A stretch of 55,911 bases of DNA. Source: Aurantiochytrium sp. KH105. Its lineage: Eukaryota > Sar > Bigyra > Thraustochytrida > Thraustochytriidae. The stretch is taken from assembly GCA_003116975.1 (NCBI GenBank), contig BGKB01000253.1:1-55911 (forward strand). Reading direction: 5' to 3'. Shown piece after piece: positions 1 through 9,700 of the stretch. A model generated the notes under the pieces. That model searched no databases. It saw nothing but the letters and a program-made list of their open reading frames with translations, and had not been told where the DNA came from. Numbering within the stretch: position 1 is the stretch's first letter; every line of letters begins with the position of its first letter. Both the position numbers and the translations under genes were made by a program.

Positions 1-670
1 CCATAACCTTATGAAGTATATGGGTTCAAATGGATTGCTAGTATGCCTAAGTACGCTAGAAATGTCTGGGGAGTTTCGGGTCTGCTGAGACGAATTTGTC
101 TGGTGGTGAAGATCGGTGTTTCTCCCCACCTTAAATGTCGTCTCGAGGATGTAGTGAAGAGCTTGATGATCACAAATCTTTTGGCCGTGCTAGTTCGTGT
201 TCTGGGCGATGTTAGACTTACCTTAATGTCGCACGAACTAGTGGCTGCTGAGATTAGATATCCGTTGGCACGGCAAGTCTACAGTAGACTTCCCATGGGT
301 GCCAAGTTAACTTCACCACTTCTGTGGCGCTGCTGTCTGCTCACGTCATTTCCATTTCCCAACAGCCTCCTTCAAGATTTCTACAAGAACGTACCGCTTC
401 ATGACTTTGGCGAAGCCGCTACACCGCGCCGAGGAAGCTCTTATTCATTGGCCTACTCCCAAGTCTTCTTCTTCCACAAGTCATCCTTCGTCAAGACCGG
501 CTCCCCATCGGAAAAAACGCACTTCAGATCGCGGGTGCTTTAGCCCCGCAGGGTATACGGTCAAGCAACAGAATGTCTTGGCCACCCGCAGTGCCGTGCT
601 GTGGCCATGCGATAGCTACCTGTCATCATTCTGGGGCATCGGAAAACAAAAGGTTGCGCCATGAAACTGC
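1..670. other. Left-edge stretch without a supported gene
   Basis: Open frames exist on the plus strand (43-543 and 401-664), but neither shows a recognisable domain, and base composition is near neutral rather than the GC-rich wobble of the real genes here. From about 624 onward the sequence matches the 3' flank of the second cysteine-rich gene copy (about 3768), so the end of this stretch belongs to a segmental duplication. No RNA gene was seen. Confidence 0.5.
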
Positions 671-1078
671 TTATTTCTTTCTGCAATAACAGCATGGACC
701 GGTCAAGCACGTGCTGTAGTAGCACGCCAGAGTGTCATTTTTGTCGTCGACCTTGACGAGCATTATGTCTCCAGCGGCGCTGGTGTAGTGGGAGCCGTCC
801 GTGCTGGCCTTGTTAAAGTTGGAGCAGCAGAAGAACGGGATTGTAGTGCAATAACACAAACACCTTTCCTCGCAACAAATGTAAAAGTATCCCGCGGGAC
901 AGCGACACGGCCGTTGCAGCTGGATTGCGTAGCACCCCGTGGCGGCGCTCTTGTTGTCAAGCTGTGCGGCGTAAAAAAGCGCCTCAGTAGCGGGCAGCTT
1001 GCCGCGCGCGCGCACCATCTCCTCAACTTCTGGAGCATCCATTACGGGTGCTCCTCCATCCACAACCCAGCCGAGCAT
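671..1078 (-). CDS. Cysteine-rich protein, copy 1 (135 aa, unknown function)
   Basis: The 135-residue product has an acidic/charged N-terminus (DAPEVEEMVRARGKLP) followed by a cysteine-dense C-terminal half with CRC, CC, CLC and a terminal CCYC. I do not recognise the family. The frame is open to 1255, but the Met at 1078 was chosen because the paralogue at 3815-4222 starts at the equivalent Met and has exactly the same length. Upstream similarity between the copies changes frame, as expected for a leader rather than coding sequence. No signal peptide is visible from this start. Alternating conserved and substituted positions with no indels suggest the protein has been under selection since duplication. 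Confidence 0.5.
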   Translation of the reverse strand: MLGWVVDGGAPVMDAPEVEEMVRARGKLPATEALFYAAQLDNKSAATGCYAIQLQRPCRCPAGYFYICCEERCLCYCTTIPFFCCSNFNKASTDGSHYTSAAGDIMLVKVDDKNDTLACYYSTCLTGPCCYCRKK

Positions 1079-1263
1079 GTTGTCAAGCCCAACTTGTGTT
1101 TCGTTTCGCTTCGCCTTGTCCTTTTCTCTTAAGCTCGAAAGCCCTTGCAAGCTCCAGCGTGAACGAAGCTCTTGGTGATTGCGGGACTGCTGCAGCTGCT
1201 CGCGCTGCGCAGTTTTGTCTTGGCGAGGCGGTGTTTCATGGCATGCACATGGCACACTGCATT

Positions 1264-1373
1264 GGCATGCAAAGTGTGGACACGGCTTTTATATTGGCAT
1301 GCAAAGTGTAGACACGGCTATTAGTACATGGCACCGCCCTGGCATGCAAAGTGCAGACCCGGCTTTCACCTAA
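1264..1373. repeat. Three degenerate copies of a GCATGCAAAGTGT-type motif
   Basis: Copies of ggcatgcaaagtg followed by a gac(a/c)cggct tail start at 1264, 1296 and 1341. A single copy begins at 4404, in the equivalent place upstream of the second cysteine-rich gene. They lie about 190-270 bases upstream of the minus-strand start, so they could be a promoter-proximal element carried with the duplication. No protein-coding reading is supported. Confidence 0.6.
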
Positions 1374-2230
1374 TTGTGAAGCCAGGCCGGCTGGCGCCCT
1401 GGGGCCGCCACGAGGGCAGTGCACGAGCGGTAGCTGTCTGTTTGCGACAGAACTTGATGTGAATAAACAGAGGGGCTGGGGTGTTCGCTCTTCAACGTCC
1501 GGGACAGGGATGTATGTCCCAATAGAACCCGTAGGGAGGTGCTGCTAGGATCGACCACGAGCTGGCGGCTGGGAACTGCGCATGCATGCGGCTGCGGCAG
1601 CGGAAGATGTCCTGCATGTGCCGCGGCCTCTCGCAGCGATCGCATGACAGGAACTGATGCCATTGCACTGCACGGGACTGCACTGCACTGCTCTGCACTG
1701 CACACATTACACGCAGCCGGCACGTGCGTTGCGTGTCCGGGGCTGAGGAGAGCAGTGGCCGGGAGAACGGGAGACTCGCGACACTGCGAATTGAATCGCT
1801 GTCGCTGACCTTATTGGCCGCTGAGAGACTGTCCAGGAGACGGCGCGTGCTCCTTGCGCTGCGCATGCCCGCTTCCGCAAGCCTGCAGATGAGATGGTGG
1901 ACGAGGGAGAGCGCAACTGAGAAAGTTTTGGTGCTCTGCCTGCCAGTGGCACGGAGAGCAGCTTTCGACGGTGGCCTGGATCGGAGGAAGAAAGGTCCGC
2001 CAGGCTCGCGATCAACTCCGGCTCCGAGAAGATGCACACCTTTGGTGAGCGACAGGTCATCCGCCTGTCTCTGCTGAGAGTCTTCCATGTCTATCGACGC
2101 CAAGTTGCAGCCGAGCCGGGAGAACCATAGCAGACGGGCGAACGGGGAGGCATGGCACTGCAGACCGGCGGCAGAAGCCAGCGAAACCTCAGACAAGTCC
2201 TCTTCAAGCAAGAACGGCGAGGTTACGACG
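1374..2230. other. Gene-poor region with a GCACT microsatellite
   Basis: Overlapping frames on both strands (longest minus-strand frame 1492-2283) have no recognisable domain and are probably chance. A GCACT-type tandem run lies at about 1665-1705. Nothing else is supported. Confidence 0.4.
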
Positions 2231-2425
2231 ATGCTTTGGGAGTTCGTACACCTGGTGGTCCTTCTTTGTGCCTCAGCCTTCACGAATGGTGCGACTTGCA
2301 GCTGTTCCCCTTCTCCCTGTTCGGGCTCGTCGATTTGTGGTTATTGTTACTGCGCCGACGGTATTGCCGAAGGCGAGGACCGCAATACTGACGTTTGGTC
2401 TTCACCTTGGCAATCTTTGCCTTGA
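2231..2425 (+). CDS. Candidate small secreted cysteine-rich peptide (64 aa)
   Basis: Starting at the ATG at 2231, the frame gives a hydrophobic signal-peptide-like N-terminus (LVVLLCASAFTNG) followed by a short Cys-rich stretch (CSCSPSPC...CGYCYC) and an acidic tail. The frame is open upstream to 2087, but this Met gives the sensible secretion signal. It lies between the two cysteine-rich gene copies, without visible homology to them. A chance frame in GC-rich DNA is the main alternative. Confidence 0.25.
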   Translation: MLWEFVHLVVLLCASAFTNGATCSCSPSPCSGSSICGYCYCADGIAEGEDRNTDVWSSPWQSLP

Positions 2426-2485
2426 TCTGGGTCCCTCAGCGGAAGCTAGCTGACTTGGGCCAACCGTGCTGATCAAGAAAAGCCT

Positions 2486-3106
2486 TCATGATTGCGTGGG
2501 TGTCTTGCTTGCTTTGGTGACCGTAAGAAGTTGAATCTCATTGGCAAATTTGGCTTCCATGCCTTTTCGCCCCCTTCCTGATGACCAAGGCTGCATAGCT
2601 GCTGCAGCTGCTGCGTCCTTCGGTGCAAGCTCTACTGCCCTCGCCATTCTCCCAGCTTGCTCTCGAGCCTTCTGTTGAGTTCCAGGCTGCCCGATGATGC
2701 GTTCATCAGAAGGAAGACACAATCGTCCTGGGAACTCCTTCTCGAGTTGTGCGCGCGTCGCACCTGGCCCCATCTTGTTCGACGAGTTCTCGACGCCTAA
2801 TCCAAAAAGCTCTTTGGCTCGCCCCCTGTAAAGGCCCATGTAGTCGCTACCGTAAGCCGAGCCGTGATGAGGCCGCCGCGCCCAGCCTTGTGCTTTCGCT
2901 TAAAGAAGATGGTGTTCCGCGAGCGCATACTCTGGTATATCGCTTCTCCCGTCTCGCAGGCTGATAATCGCTTGCGAGTCATTGCTTGGTAATGGCGTTG
3001 CGTTGTCCAAACCGATCGTCTCGCACGCTTGCTCAATTGTATCCTCGTCATCATGGGCATCATCACGCAAGTCGATTTCAGTCGAGGTCGTGGATCGCAT
3101 GAGCAA
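2486..3106 (-). pseudogene. Decayed coding region of unknown origin, possibly transposon-derived
   Basis: Two minus-strand frames carry plausible coding sequence in different phases. An acidic segment reads at 3106-2900 (DAHDDEDTIEQACETIGLD). A second segment at 2839-2486 includes RAQLEKEFPGRLCLPSDERI, a helix-PG-LPS-type signature like those in DNA-binding regions of eukaryotic transposase-like proteins. The connection between them is broken by stops and a frame change. I infer a relic of one gene but cannot name the family. Confidence 0.3.
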
Positions 3107-3355
3107 GTCCCCACTGTAGTCATCATCTTCTTAATTTTCAAGCTCTGATCCAACAAGATATCGTCAACAGAGGAACGCAAGTGCGGGCGCCGAGGGCAGG
3201 CAGCCTTGGAATGTTGCTGCCGCGAGACAGACGTCAAAGGCACGGAAGCGGCGTGAAACTGAGATTTGCCGGTCAGCTTCTGCGCACCCAAGCAAGGAAC
3301 GCTTCCAAGTGATGCAGAGTTCCTACGTCAAGCTGATCGACGATCACGACGCGTG

Positions 3356-3652
3356 GTTCATAGTCTATCGTCGATTTTGCTTGTGGAGCTTGAAGATGTT
3401 CGTGGCGTACCGTGGTGTTGACCAAGTGCAAAAATTGTCAAGTTGTCACGCCATGTTCATAGTCTATCGTCGATTTTGCTTGTGGAGCTTGAAGATGTTC
3501 GTGGCGTACCGTGGTTTTGACCAAGTGCCACAATAGTCAAGTTGCCACGCCATGTTCATAGTCTATCGGCGATTTTGCTTGTGGAGCTTGAAGATGTTCG
3601 TGGCCTACCGTGGTTTTGACCAAGTGCAAAAATTGTCAAGTTGTCACGCCAT
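3356..3652. repeat. Three tandem copies of a 99-bp repeat
   Basis: Units begin at 3356, 3455 and 3554 (each starting gttcatagtctatcg) and differ by only a few substitutions. The period is exactly 33 codons, but the plus frame that reads through two units meets a TAG in the second, so coding use is not supported. The array lies 160 bases downstream of the second cysteine-rich gene. Confidence 0.9.
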
Positions 3653-3814
3653 ACAGGCAGGACCTCCAGTCAGTGACGCTTTTTTTGGGTCAAGACAAAC
3701 AAGGACGACAGTTGCCGCATAGCCAAGCATCAAATTGACTTGTTTGGCCGCAGTGTCGTGATGTGGCCATCATTCTGGGGCCTCGAAAAACAAAAGGTTG
3801 CGCCATGAAATTGC

Positions 3815-4222
3815 TCAGTTTTTTGTACAATAACAGCATGGACCTGTCCCGCAGTCGTTGACGTAGCATGCCAGGGTGTCATTTTTGTCGTCGACCTTGA
3901 CAACCAATGTGTCTCCTTTGGCGTTGATGTAGTGGGTGCCGTCCGTGATGGTTTTGTTAAGGATGACGCAGCAGCCAAACGGGATGGTACTGCATCCTGG
4001 CCACAAGCAATCTCCCTCGCTAAAGTTGTAAAAGCACCCCACGGGACAGCGACACGGCCGTTGCAGCTGCACAACGTAGCACCCTGTGGCGGCGCTCTTG
4101 TTGTCAAGCTGTGCGGCGTAGCCAAGCGCCTCAGCCTGGGGCAGCTTGCCGCGCGCGCGCACCATCTCCTCGACTTTTGGAGCGTCCATGACGGGGGTTC
4201 CTTTCACAGCCGAGCCGAACAT
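3815..4222 (-). CDS. Cysteine-rich protein, copy 2 (135 aa, unknown function)
   Basis: Paralogue of the gene at 671-1078, same strand and same length, with an acidic DAPKVEEMVRARGKLP segment and the same cysteine pattern ending in CCYC. Homology extends beyond the gene on both sides, from about 3768 (cattctggggc...ggttgcgccatgaaa) to about 4430, making a duplicated block of roughly 650 bases. Copy 2 differs from copy 1 at many residues but keeps most cysteines. Upstream of the Met at 4222 the similarity continues in another frame (4412-4131), which supports this start. No domain or signal peptide is recognised. Confidence 0.5.
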   Translation of the reverse strand: MFGSAVKGTPVMDAPKVEEMVRARGKLPQAEALGYAAQLDNKSAATGCYVVQLQRPCRCPVGCFYNFSEGDCLWPGCSTIPFGCCVILNKTITDGTHYINAKGDTLVVKVDDKNDTLACYVNDCGTGPCCYCTKN

Positions 4223-4680
4223 GCTGCCAACGCCAACTTGCGCTTCGCTTCGCCTTGTCCTTTTCTCTTGAACTCGAAAGACTTGCGAGCTTTAGCGCGA
4301 GCGGAGCTCTCGGTGATCTTGCGCTACTGCTGCTCGCGCTGCACAACTTTTGTCTTGGCGAGGCGACGCGTGTGTGCATCGTGCCACTGTCATTGGTTGC
4401 ACTAGCATGCAAAGTGTGAAAACGGCTTTTACCTCGCTTTTACCCTGTAAAAACCAGCCAGGGCCTTCGCCTTGGCTTGTGTATAGTAGGCCTATTTTAT
4501 TTTACTTTATTCTCAAAAGGGGGCAATCAGGGCCGCAACCAAGGCTGGCATTCTCCCCTACCTTTCGCGTTTGCGACTTTTTGCAAAGCCTCTTGTCGGC
4601 GAGCGAGCAAAGGAAGGGAGCGGAGAGTCTTGCGTGCACGCGGCACGCGGGAGAGGTGCGCTGCGCAGAGGTGGACCGGG
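4223..4680. other. Intergenic, upstream of copy 2 and of the OTU gene
   Basis: A divergent intergenic stretch. Up to about 4430 it is the other end of the cysteine-gene duplication, with one GCATGCAAAGTGT motif at 4404. The rest is the leader of the plus-strand OTU gene, including a short T-rich tract (ttttattttactttattc) near 4493. No gene is supported. Confidence 0.5.
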
Positions 4681-6522
4681 ATGTGCTTCGAGTGTCGAAT
4701 TCTAGGCGCGCTGGCGAACGGCGTGCCGGCGAGCGATGCGGCCGAGGGGCGCGAGAGTCTCGTCAAACCCGAGCTGGAGGGACTTGGCGATCTCGACTTT
4801 GCTCCCTCCGTGGCCGAGGTGGAGGACAAGGAGCTGCGCGACGAGGATGCCGAGACATATCTGAAAGACACGCTGACAGCGCTGCGCGACAACTTTGGCG
4901 TTGAATTGGTTCCCGTCAAAGTGGACTCGGACGGTTCGTGCCTTCCGCACGCCATTTCGCGGTGTCTCGTGGGCAAGGAGGTCCTGTACGATGCGCTGCG
5001 ATTGGCCTTGACGCACGAGCTACGCGAGCATGCTGCGTTTTACCGGGAGATTCTTGGCGCGGGCATGGACGAGGAGACCTTTGCCACCTTTTGGCTTGGG
5101 ATCATCGACGAGGCGAAGCCGGTGCATGGTGCCTTGACGGGGCGCTGGCTGGGTCCAGAGCACATATTGGGTCTGGCCAACGTGTTGCGGAGACCGATCT
5201 TACTTCTCGACTGTCCAAAGCTCATGGCCCAAGACGACAATCGATGTGGACTGTATCTGCCCCTGCGGCACGGCCGCGAGGCGTGCGTGCGTGCAGAAGG
5301 GCTCGGCGAGGTGGCCTCACCGCTCGTTATTGGGTGGGCCAACGAGGCCAAGAACCACTTTGTTTCCCTTGTGGCCCCGTCACACAATCGATTACTCGCA
5401 AGCGAGGAAGAGGAATGGACGTCAAGGGCCCGGACGGCGGCGCCGTCGCTTTGGTTAAAGATCGATCAACTCGTCGAAGAGCTACGTTCCAAGTCAAGCA
5501 GCGAGCACGTGGAGATCACCATTCCGCACGACAAGGGACCGGGCGATGTGTGTGTATTGCAAGACCCGGACTCGGGCGAGGAGATATTAGTGCAGATTCC
5601 GCCGGGCAAGGGTCCGGGCGACAGCTTTTTGTGGAACCCCAATGTAGATCATGGTGCGACGCGGCTATATGGGAGCCTCGTGCACTTTTATGCCACGAAC
5701 CCGCCCATGTCGCGCGCGCGTGCGGGGCGCACGCTGCACTTGGTGCTCAAGAACCTCGTGGACGCCCTTATGGTGGATCCGGACAAGCTTGAGCAGCGTT
5801 CGCGCCTTCGTTTGGGCAACAAGATGATATTTCGCAACATTGTGTGCGTGAGCGGCGCTGTGGAAGTGCTGCGCGCGGTGGGTTTTGCGGATTTTGTGGA
5901 GCCGCGTTCGGGAGACAAGTTTTTGCGTTTCGAGGGTGATCTTTCGCGCGAGGAGGTGCGCGAGAGTCTCGTGCTGGCGCGGGACGCTTTGGCGTTCATC
6001 TTGGAGGACAAGAGCGCGGTGCGCGGCGCGGGAGAGATTTCTCTGGCTGCTGGTGCGTCGGTCTTGGGACCTGTGCCGGCGTTTTGTCTACGCGACGAGG
6101 CGGGCGAGCCCGTGCGCGCCTGGGACGCGTACGCTGCGTACACGTTTGGGCACGATCCTGCGCGGGGCGCGGGTTCTGGCGCCTGGGTCTTTGGTCTCGG
6201 GAATCAGCTGCGCATCTCGCGTTCGCGCATGGTGACTTCGCTCATGGGCGCTCTCAAGGACCGGTACCGCGACCTTGCTGCGGGCACTGCTTTTGCGGAC
6301 ATGCCTTGGGACGACGCCTTCCTGTACGGGGAGCGGCTCAAGCACGTGGAGTGTCCTGCGTGCGACCGCGAGCAGCAGTGGGAGGGTCCGATTGACGGTG
6401 TAGGCGCGGAACTGCGTTCGCAGGCCTGCAGCTTTTGCGGCCATGAGCTCGAGGTGGGTCTCACTGCGCAGCGCCAGATGTCAGCCTTCGTTCACGGCCG
6501 TCTGGCGCCCGCCGAGCCGTGA
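4681..6522 (+). CDS. OTU-family deubiquitinase with PUB domain (VCIP135-like)
   Basis: 613 aa from the first ATG of the frame; the frame opens further upstream only from a non-ATG codon. An OTU cysteine-protease domain spans about residues 72-235, with DGSC (Cys87) and a distal NHF (His226). Two IPxxKGPGD-type repeats lie at about 281-318. Residues about 345-443 read as a PUB domain: helical, with a RLGN motif, then a hydrophobic GAVEVLRAVGF and a final LARDAL. PUB domains bind the C-terminal tail of p97/VCP or related partners. A CPAC...CSFC pair (558-586) near the C-terminus looks zinc-binding. The inferred role is a p97-associated deubiquitinase. OTU plus p97 linkage recalls VCIP135, but the order here, OTU then PUB then zinc, is unusual. 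Confidence 0.75.
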   Translation: MCFECRILGALANGVPASDAAEGRESLVKPELEGLGDLDFAPSVAEVEDKELRDEDAETYLKDTLTALRDNFGVELVPVKVDSDGSCLPHAISRCLVGKEVLYDALRLALTHELREHAAFYREILGAGMDEETFATFWLGIIDEAKPVHGALTGRWLGPEHILGLANVLRRPILLLDCPKLMAQDDNRCGLYLPLRHGREACVRAEGLGEVASPLVIGWANEAKNHFVSLVAPSHNRLLASEEEEWTSRARTAAPSLWLKIDQLVEELRSKSSSEHVEITIPHDKGPGDVCVLQDPDSGEEILVQIPPGKGPGDSFLWNPNVDHGATRLYGSLVHFYATNPPMSRARAGRTLHLVLKNLVDALMVDPDKLEQRSRLRLGNKMIFRNIVCVSGAVEVLRAVGFADFVEPRSGDKFLRFEGDLSREEVRESLVLARDALAFILEDKSAVRGAGEISLAAGASVLGPVPAFCLRDEAGEPVRAWDAYAAYTFGHDPARGAGSGAWVFGLGNQLRISRSRMVTSLMGALKDRYRDLAAGTAFADMPWDDAFLYGERLKHVECPACDREQQWEGPIDGVGAELRSQACSFCGHELEVGLTAQRQMSAFVHGRLAPAEP

Positions 6523-6677
6523 TTGTGTTTGTATTTCGATGCTTGTTTTGCTCGTCCTGCTCGTTCTGTTTGTTTGTCTTGCTCGTCTTGCTTGTTGCAG
6601 TATCTTTTTTTCTTGGCCTTTTCTGGCTGGCGAGATAAATGCCAGCCTCATGCCAGCTCCTTGGTTGCTGTTGTCTC

Positions 6678-6715
<38 letters not shown>

Positions 6716-9700
6716 CTGTCGTGAACAGAGTTCGCAGCAAAGGGGCGCGTGCCCCTCGATTCCATCCAGGCCAACCTCCTCTGGCGATCTTGACGCCGCC
6801 TGCAGTTGCAGCTGCAGCTGCTGCTGCAGGCAGCTAAGCTGGCTGGCTGGCTGCAGACAGGCAGCTGCAGCTGCAGCCACCTCCGCTGCCGCGTGCGTGT
6901 GTCGCGTCGCGTCGCGTCGCGTCGCGTTAGATGAGTTCGCGTTGCTCTCGTTGTGCTGTCCGTGCTGTCCCGCCCACTCCTCCTTTCCTCCCATCACGAC
7001 TGCCAACACCCCAGCGCGAGCGCGTGACCGAGCGAGCGAGCGAGGGAAGGAGGCAAGCGATACCTCCAAGCGGTCCATCCCCGGCGCCTTGCTCGCAAAT
7101 CTTCCCGCCTGCCGCGCCATGGCGCCACGATGCACATGCACGCGCACGCGCCCTCCTCCCACGCCTAACAAATATATATATACCTTCTCCGGGCGGCCGC
7201 GCGCGAAGGCCTCGCTCGCTCCTTCAAGTTCCCTCCCTCCATCCATCCATCCATCCATCCATCCATCCCTGGGGCTCCAGCGTCAGCGCGGCGGCCTTGC
7301 GCAGCTCAGGCAGGCCTGCCGCCACTGGGCTCACGGCGCGCCGGGGCTGCACATACAACCCCTGTCCGGGCCGTGTCCGTTACGGCGCCACCGCTGCGCT
7401 GTGAACGATCGGTCGATATCGATGGACGCTTGGTTGCTCGCTCGCTGTCGCTTGCTTGCCTGCTTGCTTCCGTCGACCGATCGAGGAGAGAACCGCAGTG
7501 GCCGGCACCGGCACTGCACTGCAGACGGACGCGCGTGGCCGGTTTCCCCGGATCGTCGCGACAGCACAGACAGCACAGGCGGGCTTCCGCTCCTGAGCGG
7601 ACGCGGCCGCGTCACTCGCCGCTCCGCTCCGCTGCCATGCATATGTACGCGGCGCAGGACCCGTTCACGGCCGGTGCGCACGTCGCCAAAGTCTCGGTCT
7701 CGCACCAGCAACGCGGGCTCTCGCAAGCTGTCGCAAGCTCAAGCTCACGCACACAGAGCGAGCCTCGAGCCGCTGCCCTCTGCCGTGATGCGAACCTCGC
7801 GGCTCGCTATCTCCGCAGCACCTGCGCCTGCTCGCGGACTCGCCCGCTAGCCGCAGCTGCAGCCGCGGAGTAGCCCGAGGGTCTGTCTGCTGTCTGTCTG
7901 TCTGTCTGCTGTCTGTCAGTCAGTCTGCCGCCGCGTCGGTGGGTCGGTCTCCCGATCGACCGCCCGCCCAGCCGCGGCACGGCGGGTCCGTTGCGCCTTC
8001 TCCCTCCCGCCCTCCCTCGCTCGCGACCGCCCTGCTCCCGGGCGCGGGGTCCCCGGCCACGCGAGCGGCCCTGGAGGCGCCTCGGCGAGGCCTCCGCGAG
8101 CGCCCCGGGTCTCCGCGGCGAGGCCCGGGCAGGCGGGCGGCAGGGCAGGCAGCGCTTCCCGCCGCCGCCGCCTCCGGCCGGCCGCTCGCGCCTTGTCCAC
8201 CGTGCGAGTCTGGCTGGCGCTGCTCGTGTCGCAGCGCCGGCCGCTGGCAGGGACGCGAGGAGGAAAAGAAACGGGAGGAAGGAAGGAAAGAAACCCGGCG
8301 GCGGGCCTGGCACGGCACGGAGGGTGCGCGGCGCCACGAGCAGCGGACGCCTCGCGCCCTCGCTCGGACCTGGACTCGCGACCTGCAGCTGCTGCCTGCT
8401 GCCTGCTGCTCGGCGAGGCGCGCGCCGGCGAGGCCAGGAGCGGCGCAGACGGACGGACGGCCGGGCGCGAGCGTGGAGTAAGCGGCCGAGGGGGAGGAAA
8501 ACATCGATTCTTTGCGGGGTTTTCGCAGCCTCCTGCAGCAGCGCGCGCCGCTGCCGCCGGAGTGCCGTGCCGTGAACGGGACTGAGCGGCGCGCGAACTT
8601 CCTTCCTCCCTGCCTCCTGCGCTTGCGCCGCGTCGAGCTCGACCGGCCGATCGAGCGGAGCGAGCGAGGTCCCACGCGGAAGGGCGCGAGGCTGGGCGCG
8701 GCAGGGCGCGACTCGCGCGGCGGAGCTGCGTTCTTGGCCGGCGGGGCGGGCCGGCGTGGCGTGGAGCGTCTGGCGGCTGGCTGGCCGGCTGGCTGGCTGC
8801 GACGCGGGAGATGGCGAGACTTTTGTTTGTTCCTCTGGCTGGTAGAATTTGGCTTGGAGGAAATTCCGATTTCAAGTTGTGTTCTCGCGCCCTTCCTGCC
8901 TCCCTCCCTCCCTCCGCCTGGCTGCTGCCACTGCTGGCCGGCGGCTCCCACCCACCCACGCGCTGCGCCGCGCCGCGCGGGTCCGGCCGCGGCGACGGAG
9001 GGAGGACGGCGGAGCAAGCCTCGAGCAAGCGAGCTCGGCGGCCGCGAGCGAGGCGGGGCGAGGCGAGTTCTGTCTCTGTCTCTGTCTCTGTCTCTGTCTC
9101 CGTCCGTCTCGTCTCTCTGTCTCCCGCCCCTCCCTCCGGGCCCGTTTCGATTCAAAAAACTGTGTTTCGAAAATCTCTCCTCTCCGTGCGCCGGCCGCGC
9201 GGGTGGGTTTTGAATTCCAAGTTTCGACTGCGGATTCCAAGTTTTGAATTCCGGGTTTTGAAAAAAGTCGAAAGCAGGCAGGCAGAGAGCGTGCAGCAAA
9301 GAAGGAAAGAAAGAAAGAAAGAAAGAAGCCGGGCGCCTCCGTGGAGGAGTCTCGTCGTGTCTCGACTCCGATCTCGCCGCGCCCGCGCCCGCCCGCCCGC
9401 CTGTCAGCCAGTGCGCCATCCCGCCGCCTCCGCACGCGCGCGCCTGCCCGCCCGCTCGCCGGCCCCGCGTCGCCTCGCTTCGCCTCGCTGCGCCGCGCGG
9501 AGTCGCGAGCTCGGAGGGACCAGAGACAGCAGAGACCGCCATCGCGAGCTGCGCGAGCTGCCGCGACCGCGCGACCCCGCGCCCGCCGCGGCCTGCCTCC
9601 GCTCCCGCCGCGGCCGGAGCTGCGCTGCGCCGCCGCGTCGCGCTCGCAGACTCGCAGGCGCGCTCGCCCGCGGCCTCGAGGCGCGAGACCGAGGCGAGCG

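Noticed and set aside
43..543. 166-codon plus-strand frame at the left edge considered as a retrotransposon fragment
   Set aside because: No protease, integrase or reverse transcriptase motif is visible, and composition does not look coding.
3309..3536. 75-codon frame reading through two 99-bp units considered as a repeat protein
   Set aside because: It ends at a TAG inside the second unit, there is no start context, and the third unit is not covered.
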